Of a stretch of DNA of 64,000 nt, positions 10,015 through 18,963 are shown one piece after another (positions within the stretch are counted from its first letter, which is position 1; each line of letters opens with the position of its first letter). The notes under the pieces were generated by a model. It ran no database searches. It was given only the letters and a program-made list of their open reading frames with translations, and was not told the origin of the DNA. Position numbers and translations under genes: made by a program. The stretch comes from Clostridia bacterium (GTDB taxonomy: Bacteria > Bacillota > Clostridia > Lachnospirales > Lachnospiraceae), in assembly GCA_910574835.1 (NCBI GenBank), contig CAJTDE010000003.1, forward strand, positions 124,001 to 188,000, read 5' to 3'.

Positions 10015-10875
10015 TTAACCTATCTTATTTCCTTTTTCATCATATTTATAGAAGCCCTGCCCTGTTTTCCTGCCCAGATGTCCTGCCTTTACCATCGTCT
10101 CCAGCAGAGGGCAGGGTCTGTACTTGCTGTCATGGAAACCGTTGTAAAGTCCCGTCATAGTGGCAAGCATTGTGTCAATTCCCACAAAGTCCGTCAGCTC
10201 AATGGGACCCATAGGGTGGTTGCAGCCAAGCTTCATGGCATTGTCCACATCCTCCGGAGAGCTTCCCTCCATCACCATAAAAGCCGCCTCATTCTGCATG
10301 GGAACAAGAATCCGATTGACCATAAAGCCCGGATATTCCGGCGCATCTACCGTAGTCTTGCCGATCTGACCTGCAAACTCCTTTACCTTTCTATAGGTGT
10401 CATCCGAGGTTGCCAGCCCGCGCACCAGCTCCACCAGCTTCATCACCGGCGCCGGATAGAAGAAATGAACTCCCATCACCTTATCCGGGCGGTTGGTAAC
10501 CGATGCAATCTCAGAAATACTAAGCCCGGAAGTATTTGAAACAATCAGGGTGTCGGGTTTTGCCGCCTCGTCCACCTTCTTGAAGGTATCCTTTTTAATC
10601 TCAATTTTCTCCGGAACAGCCTCAATGACAATGGCTGCTTCCTTTACATCATCAAAGCTTCCGCTATAGGTTAATCTGCCTAAAATCTCCGCCTTTTTCT
10701 CCGCTGTCATGGACCCCTTTGCTACCTTCTTTGTAAAAAGCGCCTCCAAATTTGCCTTTGCCTTTTCGATGGCTGACGGGAAGGCGTCAATGTTCACGAC
10801 CTCAAGCCCTGCCTGGGCACACGCCTGTGCGATCCCGCTTCCCATAAGTCCTGCTCCAATCACTGCTACTTTCAT
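10015..10875 (-). CDS. hbd: 3-hydroxybutyryl-CoA dehydrogenase (S-specific)
   Basis: A 286-residue NAD(P)-dependent enzyme oxidising (S)-3-hydroxyacyl-CoA to 3-ketoacyl-CoA. The Rossmann motif GAGLMGSGIA is at residues 7-16, the catalytic histidine is in GVHFFYPAP (about 136), and the C-terminal domain carries NRILVPMQNEA and the terminal GRKTGQGFYKY. The ATG at 10875 with GGAGG seven bases upstream is preferred to the adjacent GTG. It lies between the CoA-transferase and thiolase genes. Confidence 0.95.
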   Translation of the reverse strand: MKVAVIGAGLMGSGIAQACAQAGLEVVNIDAFPSAIEKAKANLEALFTKKVAKGSMTAEKKAEILGRLTYSGSFDDVKEAAIVIEAVPEKIEIKKDTFKKVDEAAKPDTLIVSNTSGLSISEIASVTNRPDKVMGVHFFYPAPVMKLVELVRGLATSDDTYRKVKEFAGQIGKTTVDAPEYPGFMVNRILVPMQNEAAFMVMEGSSPEDVDNAMKLGCNHPMGPIELTDFVGIDTMLATMTGLYNGFHDSKYRPCPLLETMVKAGHLGRKTGQGFYKYDEKGNKIG

Positions 10876-10893
10876 CACTAATCCTCCATTGTA

Positions 10894-10908
10894 GTTCCGT
10901 AATATCCC
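10894..10908. repeat. Short copy of the GTTCCGTAATATCCC repeat
   Basis: Fifteen bases identical to the core of the hairpin repeat at 18964-19086, placed in the gap between the hbd start and the preceding CoA-transferase stop. See also 16128-16135 and 30401-30411, where only GTTCCGTA remains. Confidence 0.5.
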
Positions 10909-10926
10909 TTCCGTTACCTCCGCATC

Positions 10927-12504
10927 CTACTTCTCTTTAAGCTTCAGACCAAACGGCCCGTCCGGAACAAACAGCCGTTCATCCATCAGCTTCAAATCCT
11001 TGCTGATCACAGGCGCAAAATCCATCTGATCCAATACCTGAGTCTGCAGTTCGATACCGGGAGCAATCTCTATCAGCTCTACGCCGTCCCTGCACAGCCG
11101 GAATACGGCGCGCTCCGTTACAATCAAAACCTCCTGGCCTTTCTCTCTTGCAAGAGGCCCGTTGAAGGAAAGCTGTGCTACCTTTTTCACCATTTTGCGG
11201 ATCTTTCCCTCCTGAACAATCGTAAGCCTTCCATCGGAAAATTCGTATTTGGCTCCGCTTGCGGTAAAGGTTCCAAGAAATACAACTTTTTTGGCATTCT
11301 GTGTGATGTCAATAAAGCCCCCGGCCCCGGTGCATCTTGGCCCCATCTTTGTAGAGTTGACACTTCCGTCCTCTCCCAGCTCTCCAAGTCCCATAAAGGT
11401 AATGTCTACGCCCGCGCCATTGTAATAGTCCATCTGCTCATGATGGCCAATCATAGCATACAGATTCTGCCCGATACCAAAATCAATGCCGCCTGCCTGA
11501 ACGCCGCCATAGATACCGGATTCCACCGTAATCATGATATCGTCCGATACTCCTTCCTCATTGCAGATCTTGCCGACCATATCGTTCGGGATTCCTGTTC
11601 CAAGATTCACCACCGCTCCCCGGTACAGCTCCTGGCTTCCCCGGCGCGCAATAAATTTCCGCTCATTAAAAGGCGCCGGAGAAATATTTCCCTGGGGAAC
11701 CCGCGCCTGTCCGCAGTAGGAAGGATCAAAATACCAGGATGATGTCTGACGGTGATCCTCCGCAGGATTTTCACATACTACAATGTCATCAATAAACACT
11801 CCCGGTACCGTAACCTCTTTGGGATTGACAGTGCCTGTCTGTACTACCTGCTTCACCTGGGCAATCACCCGTCCGCCATAACGTTTCGCTGCCAGCACCG
11901 CCGGAAGTACCTCAAGCTTCATGGCCTCCTCTGTTGTAGTCAGGTTCCCCATTTCATCACAGACCGTTCCGCGGATCACACATACATCAATGGGAATCTG
12001 ACGGTAAAACATATATTCTTCATTGTCATATGTGAGAATATCCACAATATCCGGCAGCGGCTTTGTGCGCTCATTCATCTTGCCGCCCTCAATCCTGGGA
12101 TCGATAAAGGTTCCAAGCCCTACCTTTGACATCTTTCCCGGCAGGCCGCAGGCCATGCTGCGGTAGAGCTGCGCAATCTGCCCCTGGGGCAGACAGTATG
12201 CCTCCACCTGACTGTTCGCTATCATCTCCATCCACTTAGGCTGAAGCCCCCAGTGGGAGCCAATGATCCGCCTGACCATTCCTTCATGGGCCAGGTGCTG
12301 AATCCCATCTTTTCGATCGCTCTGCCCGCAGGAATGTAAAAGGGTCAGATTGGCCGGATGGCCTGTTTCCAAAAAACGCTTCTCTAGCTCCTTTAAAATG
12401 GATTCGCTGGCACTGACAAGGGTCATGGCGATGGTACATATGGTACTGCCGTCCTTCACTTTGGCCGCCGCTTCCTTTGCCGTAATAAAATTTGCTTTCA
12501 GCAT
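10927..12504 (-). CDS. Acyl-CoA:carboxylate CoA-transferase, fused alpha-beta (Pct-like)
   Basis: A 525-residue family I CoA-transferase moving CoA between short-chain acyl-CoA and acetate, propionate or acetoacetate. The alpha half runs to about residue 270. The beta half carries the glutamate nucleophile in ITVESGIYGG (about 330) and a glycine-rich CoA loop in RCTGAGGFIDI (about 395). It resembles propionate CoA-transferase/ketoacid CoA-transferase fusions. It starts five bases after the ligase stop, so translation is probably coupled. Substrate is inferred only from neighbours. Confidence 0.9.
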   Translation of the reverse strand: MLKANFITAKEAAAKVKDGSTICTIAMTLVSASESILKELEKRFLETGHPANLTLLHSCGQSDRKDGIQHLAHEGMVRRIIGSHWGLQPKWMEMIANSQVEAYCLPQGQIAQLYRSMACGLPGKMSKVGLGTFIDPRIEGGKMNERTKPLPDIVDILTYDNEEYMFYRQIPIDVCVIRGTVCDEMGNLTTTEEAMKLEVLPAVLAAKRYGGRVIAQVKQVVQTGTVNPKEVTVPGVFIDDIVVCENPAEDHRQTSSWYFDPSYCGQARVPQGNISPAPFNERKFIARRGSQELYRGAVVNLGTGIPNDMVGKICNEEGVSDDIMITVESGIYGGVQAGGIDFGIGQNLYAMIGHHEQMDYYNGAGVDITFMGLGELGEDGSVNSTKMGPRCTGAGGFIDITQNAKKVVFLGTFTASGAKYEFSDGRLTIVQEGKIRKMVKKVAQLSFNGPLAREKGQEVLIVTERAVFRLCRDGVELIEIAPGIELQTQVLDQMDFAPVISKDLKLMDERLFVPDGPFGLKLKEK

Positions 12505-12509
12505 ATTTA

Positions 12510-14135
12510 TTATTCCTCTCTTTTATCCATCTGCTTTTCTGCAAATAGTTCTTTTATCCGTCTTTTATCTGTCTTTAATCCCGGCGTCTTAGGCACAGCC
12601 TCTACAAACAGAATCTGTTCCGGTATCTTATAGCGGGCTAACCTGGTTTTCAACCGTTCCTTTAAATCTTCTTGGGTAACATGCCCCGGTTCCTTCGGAA
12701 CGACAACCGCAGCCGCCACCTCCCCATAGACAGTGTCCGGGATTCCCACCACCGCAGCATCCCGCACCTCTTCAATGGCTATCAGCTCATCTTCCACATC
12801 GGTACACCAGATTTTTTCCCCTCCCCGGTTGATCATATCCTTTTTCCTATCCACAATAAATACATAGGAATCCTCATTGATATAGCCCAGATCTCCGGTG
12901 TCCAGCCAGCCATCCTCCGTAATAAGAGGCGTGTCGGGACGATAATAATATTCGCAGATATTGGCGCCCCGTAAGAATACCACCCCAACAGTCCCGTCAG
13001 GCACTTCCTTTCCTTCTTCATCCACAATCTTAAGTTCCATTCCCGGCACCGGCTTCCCCTGGGACCCCGGATAAATGCTGGTGGCCGCGTCGTAGGGAAA
13101 TACGGTTCCCGGGGAAGCGGTCTCTGTCATGCCATAAACAGTTTGAAGCTTCATCTTCGGCATCCATCTGTGAAGCTTTTTCAAGGTCTCTACCGGAAGG
13201 TAGCTGCTTCCGCAAGCCAGCGTCCGTATACTTGAAAGCCTCGGAAAATCCTTTTGGTAGTCAAGAAGCATCCCAAATACCGTAGGGGAGCCATGCATAA
13301 AAGTAATCTCGTGCCTGCACACACTCTCCAGAATCCGCTTTGCATCGTAGCGCTTGTAAAGGTAAGCCGTACCGCCCAAGTAAACAAACAATCCAAGCAG
13401 TGCAACCAGTCCGGTGATATGATAAATCGGCACAGGAATAATTGTCTTGTCCTCAGGCCCCAGCTCAAGAAGCCTCTGATAAATCATAACCGCATGGTTG
13501 ATGTTATAATTCTTCAGCACAACGCCTTTGCTGGCAGAAGTAGTTCCGGATGTAAACATCAGAATCATCTCATCCGTCAGCTCGCCGACTCCCTCCTCCT
13601 TCGGGGCGTCCGGCAGCTTCAAATAGGAAAATCCATACTCCTGCTCCTCATCACGGGTAAATAAAACCGGAATCCCGGCTTCCTCACAGACCGATGTCCA
13701 CCCCTTGTAATCTTCGCTGACCAGGATACATTTCAGATCCGCTTTATCTGCCAAGGCTCTGACTTCCGGCTCCCGGTACTTTGTGGGAAAAGGCACTGCC
13801 ACGGCCCCCAGCTTGCATACCGCATAGAACGATACCGCAAATTCCATTCCATTATTCAAAAGCAGGCCCGCATGATCGCCTTTTTTCACCTGCATTTCCC
13901 GCTTCAGGAACGCCGCCAGATTATCTACCATCTGCAGAAACCTTCGGTATGTATAGCTGCGGTCCCAATTGTCGCATAGCCCAATCTTTTCCGGATAAGC
14001 CTCTGCTGTCTCCTTCAGTATGTGATAAAAGCTTTTTTTCATATCGGAAAATGTATATACGGTACGGCTTCCAATCCGCCGGTCCTCCATACCCCTTTGG
14101 AACCATTTGTTCCATACATTTTTTCCTTCTAACAT
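12510..14135 (-). CDS. AMP-forming acyl-CoA synthetase
   Basis: A 541-residue ANL-superfamily ligase activating a carboxylic acid with ATP and CoA. The P-loop MFTSGTTSASKG is near residue 193, the adenine-binding YGMTE near 340, and the hinge/phosphate segment TGDLGYINEDSYVFIVDRKK near 420-440. The catalytic lysine region PKTPGLKTDKRRI is at the end. AGGAG precedes the ATG by nine bases. Having both a ligase and two CoA-transferases in one operon suggests alternative activation routes depending on energy state. Substrate unknown; the family also includes crotonobetaine, bile-acid and benzoate ligases. Confidence 0.9.
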   Translation of the reverse strand: MLEGKNVWNKWFQRGMEDRRIGSRTVYTFSDMKKSFYHILKETAEAYPEKIGLCDNWDRSYTYRRFLQMVDNLAAFLKREMQVKKGDHAGLLLNNGMEFAVSFYAVCKLGAVAVPFPTKYREPEVRALADKADLKCILVSEDYKGWTSVCEEAGIPVLFTRDEEQEYGFSYLKLPDAPKEEGVGELTDEMILMFTSGTTSASKGVVLKNYNINHAVMIYQRLLELGPEDKTIIPVPIYHITGLVALLGLFVYLGGTAYLYKRYDAKRILESVCRHEITFMHGSPTVFGMLLDYQKDFPRLSSIRTLACGSSYLPVETLKKLHRWMPKMKLQTVYGMTETASPGTVFPYDAATSIYPGSQGKPVPGMELKIVDEEGKEVPDGTVGVVFLRGANICEYYYRPDTPLITEDGWLDTGDLGYINEDSYVFIVDRKKDMINRGGEKIWCTDVEDELIAIEEVRDAAVVGIPDTVYGEVAAAVVVPKEPGHVTQEDLKERLKTRLARYKIPEQILFVEAVPKTPGLKTDKRRIKELFAEKQMDKREE

Positions 14136-14147
14136 GACATACTTCTC

Positions 14148-14891
14148 CTAGACAATCATTCCTCCGCCTACGTTGATTACTTCCGAGGTAATATAAGAAG
14201 CCTCGTCCGACGCCAGAAATGCAACCATATTTCCCACATCCGACGGCTTACCGGCATAACCTGCCGGGATTCTCTTCATCATACTGTCCCATGCCGCTCC
14301 GTCATTGACCTCTTTAAGCTTCAGGGTCATATCTGTCTCAATAAAGCCCGGGCAGATGGCATTACAAGTGATTCCCTTTCGGGCGTTTTCTCTGGCTGCT
14401 GTCTTTGTCAATCCCACTACGCCGGCCTTTGCCGCCGCATAGTTGGCCTGGCCGATATTTCCAAGCCAGCTTCCGGAAGAAATATTGATCACGCGGCCAT
14501 AGCCCTTTTCCCTCATATATTTGATTGCCTCCTGGGTACCGTAGAAGGTTCCGGTAAGGTCCACGTCAATTACAAGGTTCCAGTTCTCCACCGGCATCTT
14601 GTGCAGCATCCCGTCCCGGTTAATTCCGGCATTGTTCACCATAATGTCCAGTGTGCCATAAGTGTCGATGGCAAACCGCACCATACTCTTTACTTCTTCC
14701 TGGTTGGTCACATTTACCTTAAATGCGCTTGCCGTTCCTCCTGCCGCTTCAATAAGGGATACGGTCTCCGCTGCAGGCTCCATATCTGCCGCGACAACCT
14801 TCGCTCCCTCCGCCGCCAGTCTTAAGGCAATTCCTCTTCCCAAACCTCTGCCTGCTCCTGTTACAATTGCTACCTTGTTCTCTAATCTCAT
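14148..14891 (-). CDS. Short-chain dehydrogenase, 3-oxoacyl reductase (FabG/PhaB-like)
   Basis: A 247-residue SDR. It has the TGAGRGLGRGIA dinucleotide motif (11-22), NNAGINRDG (about 86), the active-site serine in ISSGSW (about 138), and Tyr/Lys in YAAAKAG (about 151-155). In this setting it probably interconverts (R)-3-hydroxyacyl-CoA and 3-ketoacyl-CoA, complementing the S-specific dehydrogenase downstream; the bacterial PhaB is the closest functional analogue. A housekeeping fatty-acid FabG role is less likely because no other fab genes are present. Confidence 0.9.
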   Translation of the reverse strand: MRLENKVAIVTGAGRGLGRGIALRLAAEGAKVVAADMEPAAETVSLIEAAGGTASAFKVNVTNQEEVKSMVRFAIDTYGTLDIMVNNAGINRDGMLHKMPVENWNLVIDVDLTGTFYGTQEAIKYMREKGYGRVINISSGSWLGNIGQANYAAAKAGVVGLTKTAARENARKGITCNAICPGFIETDMTLKLKEVNDGAAWDSMMKRIPAGYAGKPSDVGNMVAFLASDEASYITSEVINVGGGMIV

Positions 14892-14896
14892 AATGT

Positions 14897-14922
14897 CCTC
14901 CTATTAAAAGTCGCTTCAACAG
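14897..14922 (-). repeat. 5'-UTR repeat module, copy 2 (before the SDR gene)
   Basis: On the minus strand CTGTTGAAGCGACTTTTAAT is followed by AGGAGG, five bases before the ATG. It matches the end of the valS module, differing mainly in the hairpin bases. Confidence 0.5.
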
Positions 14923-14926
14923 TTTT

Positions 14927-15691
14927 TCAGAACCCAAAGTTGGGTTTTCTTTTTTCAAAAAATGCATTGGTGCACTCTGTTTTTTCCGGTGTTCCAAGCA
15001 TCCTGTCCGTATAAAGGGTCTCTGTTAAGAATTTCTTCTCTATCTGTGCGCTTCGGTTGATATTGATCGCCTCCTTGGAAAACTGCATGGCGATGGGCGG
15101 ATTGCCTGTCATATCCTTTGCAAGCGCAAATGCCTCCTTCTGTAAATCTTCTTCCTTTACCACCCGGTTGATTCCGCCAAAGCCAAACATTTCCTCTGCC
15201 GTCAGAGGCTTGCCGGTCAGCGCCATATACCTTACCACCTTATCAGGTACCATCAGGCTTAAGAAGCTTGAACCGGACACGATGCTTAAGGTGACCTCCG
15301 GTATGCCAAACTTTGTTCCCTCTGACGCAATGACAATATCACAGGCCGCCGCAAATACAAGCCCTGCTCCCAGCGCAAATCTGTGAATTGCACCGATTAC
15401 CGGATATCTGCACTTCATTACACTCAGCGCACAGCCGCACAATACATCCTGATACGCGTGGTGATTTTCCTTGGTCATCAGCTTAATATCATTGATATCA
15501 TTTCCTGCGATAAAGCCTCTTCCCTCTCCCTGAAACACTACGACGCTGATGTCATCCCGAAAGTTGATTCCCGTAAATGCATCCGTAAGCTCCTGATAGG
15601 TTTCCGCGTTAATGGCATTGACAGGCGGACGATTCACTGTTATGGCGCAGATTCTGTCTTTCACTTCCAATCTGATATTCTTATATTCCAT
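14927..15691 (-). CDS. Crotonase-fold enoyl-CoA hydratase/isomerase, atypical
   Basis: A 254-residue crotonase-superfamily protein. The oxyanion-hole segments GEGRGFIAGNDI (about 63) and HRFALGAGLVFAAACDI (about 105) and KFGIPEVTL (about 135) are clear. Of the two glutamates used by classical hydratases, the second (in GIPEV) is present. The first, expected in a GGGCEL-type segment, is replaced here by GAGLVF. Single-glutamate relatives include enoyl-CoA isomerases, so the reaction may be isomerisation rather than hydration. The start at 15691 has GGGAGG nine bases upstream and overlaps the MaoC gene by 11 bases. Confidence 0.85.
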   Translation of the reverse strand: MEYKNIRLEVKDRICAITVNRPPVNAINAETYQELTDAFTGINFRDDISVVVFQGEGRGFIAGNDINDIKLMTKENHHAYQDVLCGCALSVMKCRYPVIGAIHRFALGAGLVFAAACDIVIASEGTKFGIPEVTLSIVSGSSFLSLMVPDKVVRYMALTGKPLTAEEMFGFGGINRVVKEEDLQKEAFALAKDMTGNPPIAMQFSKEAININRSAQIEKKFLTETLYTDRMLGTPEKTECTNAFFEKRKPNFGF

Positions 15692-16106
15692 CTGCCGCTT
15701 CCTCCCTTGCAAGCCGGGTAATAGCCTCTCCCTCCAGGACAAGCTCTCCCCTTTGGTTATAGCAGTTTGTCTGCATCTTTACTCTGCCCTTTTCCAGCTT
15801 TTCCTTACAAGTCACCACCGCCTTTATGGTATCTCCCAGGTAAACGGGCGCTTTAAACTCCGAATACTGAGAAATATAAATAGACGTGGGAAATGCATTG
15901 GTAAGGGCAGTGGAAATCAAGCTTGATGTTAATGCGCCGTGGGCAATTCTTGCTCCGAATTTTGATTTCGCCGCAAACTCATCGCTCACATGCATGGGGT
16001 TGCAATCTCCGGAAACTGCCGAGAAAAGCAGCACATCCGCCGCGGTGATTGTCTTTTCAAATTCATTGCTGTCGCCAACCCGAAGCTGGCTATAGGTATA
16101 TACCAT
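15681..16106 (-). CDS. MaoC-like (R)-specific enoyl-CoA hydratase
   Basis: A 141-residue hot-dog-fold protein. The hydratase 2 motif SGDCNPMHV (about 31-39), with catalytic Asp and His, and GARIAHGALTSSL follow the PhaJ/MaoC pattern, so it probably hydrates trans-2-enoyl-CoA to (R)-3-hydroxyacyl-CoA. AGGAGGAG lies shortly before the ATG. It overlaps the downstream crotonase gene by 11 bases, indicating coupled translation. Confidence 0.9.
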   Translation of the reverse strand: MVYTYSQLRVGDSNEFEKTITAADVLLFSAVSGDCNPMHVSDEFAAKSKFGARIAHGALTSSLISTALTNAFPTSIYISQYSEFKAPVYLGDTIKAVVTCKEKLEKGRVKMQTNCYNQRGELVLEGEAITRLAREEAADGI

Positions 16107-16144
16107 ATTCCTCTCCTCCTAATTCCGGTTCCGTACTGTTACGG

Positions 16145-17335
16145 CTAAATAACGCCTTTCTCTCTGAAAACGGCAAGCTCTTCCTCCCGGATTCCGGCCA
16201 GGGTCTTTAAAATCTCATCCGTATGCTCCCCGATCAGCGGCGCCCGCTCCCGATTCTCGATGGGACGTGTTTTCAGTTTCAGGGGATTTCCCACAAAGGG
16301 AACGGCTCCCAACCCCGGAACCTCTGTGTAGACAACCATCTCCCGCTCCTTCGAGTTGGGGTCCTCCAAAATCCGCTTCAAGTTGAACACGATTCCGCAG
16401 GGCACTCCCGCCTCTGTCAGCAGGCGGTCCGCATCCTCCACCGTCTGCCCGGCAAACCAGTCGGCCGTCAGCTTATCCACGGTAAAATAATCCGCCATCC
16501 GCTCCTCGATTTTTAAATACTTCTCCTGCATCAGCCCTTCATCCCCGGTCACCTCCGCAAACCGCTTGTAGTTGGGGTCCGTTCCCGCATGGAGGCATAC
16601 ATAGCCGTCCTTGCAGCGATATACATTGGAGGGGCAGGCCAGCGGATCGCCAGTTCCATATTTCGGTACAACTCCGATGTCCACGCCATTTAAGGCAAAG
16701 CCCGGCAGACGTGTCTCAAATACGGAAAACAGGCAGTCTACCATCGCAGTATCAATGAGCTGCCCCTGTCCCGTCCGCTCACGATCATACAGCGCCATCA
16801 TAATCGCAAGTGCATTGTATATTCCGGAAATGTGATCTCCAAGGGGAATCCCTGTAGGTCTTGGCCCGGATTCCGTAAAATTAATGGCATACATTCCGCT
16901 CATAGCCGCCGCAATTCCATCAAACGCCGCCTTATGGCTGTATCTGCCCTCCTGTCCAAAGCCAGAGATAGACGACATGATAATGCGCGGATTGACAGCC
17001 TTGCAGGTCTCATAGTCAAATCCCATCTTCGCCATCGTTCCCGGACGGAAGTTTTCAATGATAACATCTGACTTTTCTATCAGCTTCCGAAAAATCTCTT
17101 TTCCCTCATCCGTCCGAAAATTCAGTGTGATCCCCTTTTTATTTCTGTTAAAGGCTGTCACATATACACTGATTCCATCCTTATAAGGACCCAGTCGGCG
17201 TCCGTCTTCCCCTGCGCCGACCCGCTCTATTTTGATAACCTCTGCTCCCATATCTGCCAAAAGCATCCCGCAAAAGGGAGCGGAAATGAAACGCCCTAAA
17301 TCTAAAATTCGAATCCCTTTTAATATTCCTTCCAT
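16145..17335 (-). CDS. CaiB/BaiF family III CoA-transferase
   Basis: A 396-residue formyl-CoA-transferase-type enzyme (intertwined dimers, aspartyl-CoA intermediate). The N-terminus GIRILDLGRFISAPFCG and IENFRPGT (about 94) are family hallmarks. The nucleophile is Asp167 in IPLGDHISG, aligned with Asp169 of formyl-CoA transferase. The C-terminus RAPLIGEHTDEIL is standard. The start at 17335 follows GGAGG; an in-frame GTG at 17356 has no ribosome site. It is the first gene of the acyl-CoA run, only 38 bases after the NERD-like gene, so it may be read from the PTS operon. Substrate unknown. Confidence 0.92.
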   Translation of the reverse strand: MEGILKGIRILDLGRFISAPFCGMLLADMGAEVIKIERVGAGEDGRRLGPYKDGISVYVTAFNRNKKGITLNFRTDEGKEIFRKLIEKSDVIIENFRPGTMAKMGFDYETCKAVNPRIIMSSISGFGQEGRYSHKAAFDGIAAAMSGMYAINFTESGPRPTGIPLGDHISGIYNALAIMMALYDRERTGQGQLIDTAMVDCLFSVFETRLPGFALNGVDIGVVPKYGTGDPLACPSNVYRCKDGYVCLHAGTDPNYKRFAEVTGDEGLMQEKYLKIEERMADYFTVDKLTADWFAGQTVEDADRLLTEAGVPCGIVFNLKRILEDPNSKEREMVVYTEVPGLGAVPFVGNPLKLKTRPIENRERAPLIGEHTDEILKTLAGIREEELAVFREKGVI

Positions 17336-17373
17336 AAAGCCTCCGCTTCCTGTCACCGTATGAAAATCATCTA

Positions 17374-18048
17374 TTAATTTGCTTTTTCCAGCTTAATCGC
17401 CTCATCCGCCAGGGCATGGAAGATATCATCTATCTGCCCTTCCGTAAGAACTGCCGGATTCTTCTCAAAATGTTCCTTTATAACACCAAACAGCTGCTTT
17501 CGCTGCAGCACCCGTATCTCCCCGTCTTCCTGCCCGTCCCAGGAAAGCCGGCACCGCTTTGGAAATACCACCATATTCGTAACGGGACATTCTGCGGAAG
17601 GGAGCTTTTCCCTAAGTCTCTTCTCAAAGAAGCGGACTTCATCTAGAGGATTGCGGAATAAAAACAATTTTTCTTCCTTCCCTCTGTCCTTAAAATACTG
17701 CTTGAAATCTCCCTTCCTCTTAGCCAGCACCCTCCCGCTCTGATTCTTAACATTCAATATGTAAAGACCGCTTGCCAGTATCAGGATCACATATGCCTGA
17801 GGCGCCTTTTCGTTCTTTGCCTGAGCCATCTGATAGACAATCCGATGCTTTCCGAATACGGAGTTCAGATAATAGCTCTCCGACAGCTTGGTGAGGCTTT
17901 TGCGCCGAAGCTGATATTCCAAAAAATTAGAATAAATCTCCGTCTGTATGCTTCTTCCGTATATGCTCCACATGTAGGCGTTCTTCACAAGCAAAATGCT
18001 TCCGGCTACAACTGCTATCCCGATTAAAACGTCGCTCCAAACAGACAT
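17374..18048 (-). CDS. Membrane-anchored NERD-domain-like protein
   Basis: A 224-residue protein with one N-terminal membrane helix (about 8-28). The cytoplasmic part carries ILASGLYILNVKNQSGRVL (about 92-110), resembling the core strand of nuclease-related (NERD) domains with their VKN...G pattern. The C-terminal 60 residues are helical and charged. Catalytic activity is not established for the family and cannot be judged here. It lies 12 bases after the aldolase gene and before the CoA-transferase, an unusual place for such a protein. Confidence 0.6.
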   Translation of the reverse strand: MSVWSDVLIGIAVVAGSILLVKNAYMWSIYGRSIQTEIYSNFLEYQLRRKSLTKLSESYYLNSVFGKHRIVYQMAQAKNEKAPQAYVILILASGLYILNVKNQSGRVLAKRKGDFKQYFKDRGKEEKLFLFRNPLDEVRFFEKRLREKLPSAECPVTNMVVFPKRCRLSWDGQEDGEIRVLQRKQLFGVIKEHFEKNPAVLTEGQIDDIFHALADEAIKLEKAN

Positions 18049-18060
18049 CTTCTCTCCTTA

Positions 18061-18945
18061 TTAGTCCAAATCCTGACCTTCCGGTTTTTCGAATCCATAT
18101 CTTCCGCTTGATCCGATCACCCGCATATAGCTTTTGATAAAGTCCTTCATTGCGTTCTGAATCTCTATACACAGATCCATGTAATCAATGGACGGCGTTT
18201 TCTCCAACACCTGAATCGCCGTATTTGTGGCGTGGCGGAAAAGGTCGGTGCAGACATTGATCTTATTGATTCCGCATGCCACTACTCTGCGGATATTTTC
18301 CTCCCCGGCGCCGCTTCCCCCGTGAAGCACCAGGGGCATTTTCAGTTCTTCCTTTAATTCCCTCAAGCGTTCAAAATCCAGCTTCGGCACAAAGCCCTCC
18401 GGATATTTTCCATGTGCTGTGCCTATAGCAACAGCCAGACAGTCACAGCCTGTTTTTTCCACAAATTCCTTTGCCTGCGCCACGTTGGTAAACAGATCAA
18501 CCTTGTCATTGTCCGACTGGCTGGCCAAGCCTACGTGCCCAAGCTCCGCCTCACAGGAACGCCCCTGACTATGGGCAAGCGACGCAACCAGCGCAGTTCT
18601 TCTGACATTTTCTTCAAAGTCGCAGCCGGAAGCATCGATCATAACACTGGAAAAGCCATACTGCATAGCCTTCACAATGTCTTCCATCGCCGTTCCGTGA
18701 TCCAGGTTAAACGCTACCGGCACGCTTACCTTCTCTGCCATATTTCGAATCATGGGAGCAAGAATATCTCCATGTCCATGAGCTTTCATCTGTCTCGGTG
18801 AAATATTGATAATCACCGCTGATCTTTCTTCCTCCGCCGACTGTATAATCGCCTTTGCCTGTTCCATATTCACACAGTTGATGGCCATAACGGCATAATT
18901 GTTTTTGTGAGCGTGAAGAAGCATTTCCTTCATTGATGCATACAT
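18061..18945 (-). CDS. Class II aldolase, fructose/tagatose-bisphosphate type
   Basis: A 294-residue zinc aldolase cleaving a ketose 1,6-bisphosphate to dihydroxyacetone phosphate and an aldehyde. Zinc and substrate segments are NLDHGTAMEDI (about 80), AIGTAHGKYPEG (about 175) and LVLHGGSGAGEENI (about 205), followed by KINVCTDL. GGAG precedes the ATG. Its position after the PTS genes suggests it splits the product of the imported sugar after a further phosphorylation; the matching 1-phosphofructokinase-type gene is not in the window. GatY/KbaY-type specificity is possible. Confidence 0.9.
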   Translation of the reverse strand: MYASMKEMLLHAHKNNYAVMAINCVNMEQAKAIIQSAEEERSAVIINISPRQMKAHGHGDILAPMIRNMAEKVSVPVAFNLDHGTAMEDIVKAMQYGFSSVMIDASGCDFEENVRRTALVASLAHSQGRSCEAELGHVGLASQSDNDKVDLFTNVAQAKEFVEKTGCDCLAVAIGTAHGKYPEGFVPKLDFERLRELKEELKMPLVLHGGSGAGEENIRRVVACGINKINVCTDLFRHATNTAIQVLEKTPSIDYMDLCIEIQNAMKDFIKSYMRVIGSSGRYGFEKPEGQDLD

Positions 18946-18963
18946 ATCCTATTCTCCATTCCA

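Noticed and set aside
7581-17335. Bile-acid 7-dehydroxylation (bai-like) operon, because of ligase, BaiF-type CoA-transferase and SDR
   Set aside because: No baiCD, baiE, baiH or transporter homologue is present, while thiolase and 3-hydroxybutyryl-CoA dehydrogenase point to beta-oxidation-type chemistry.
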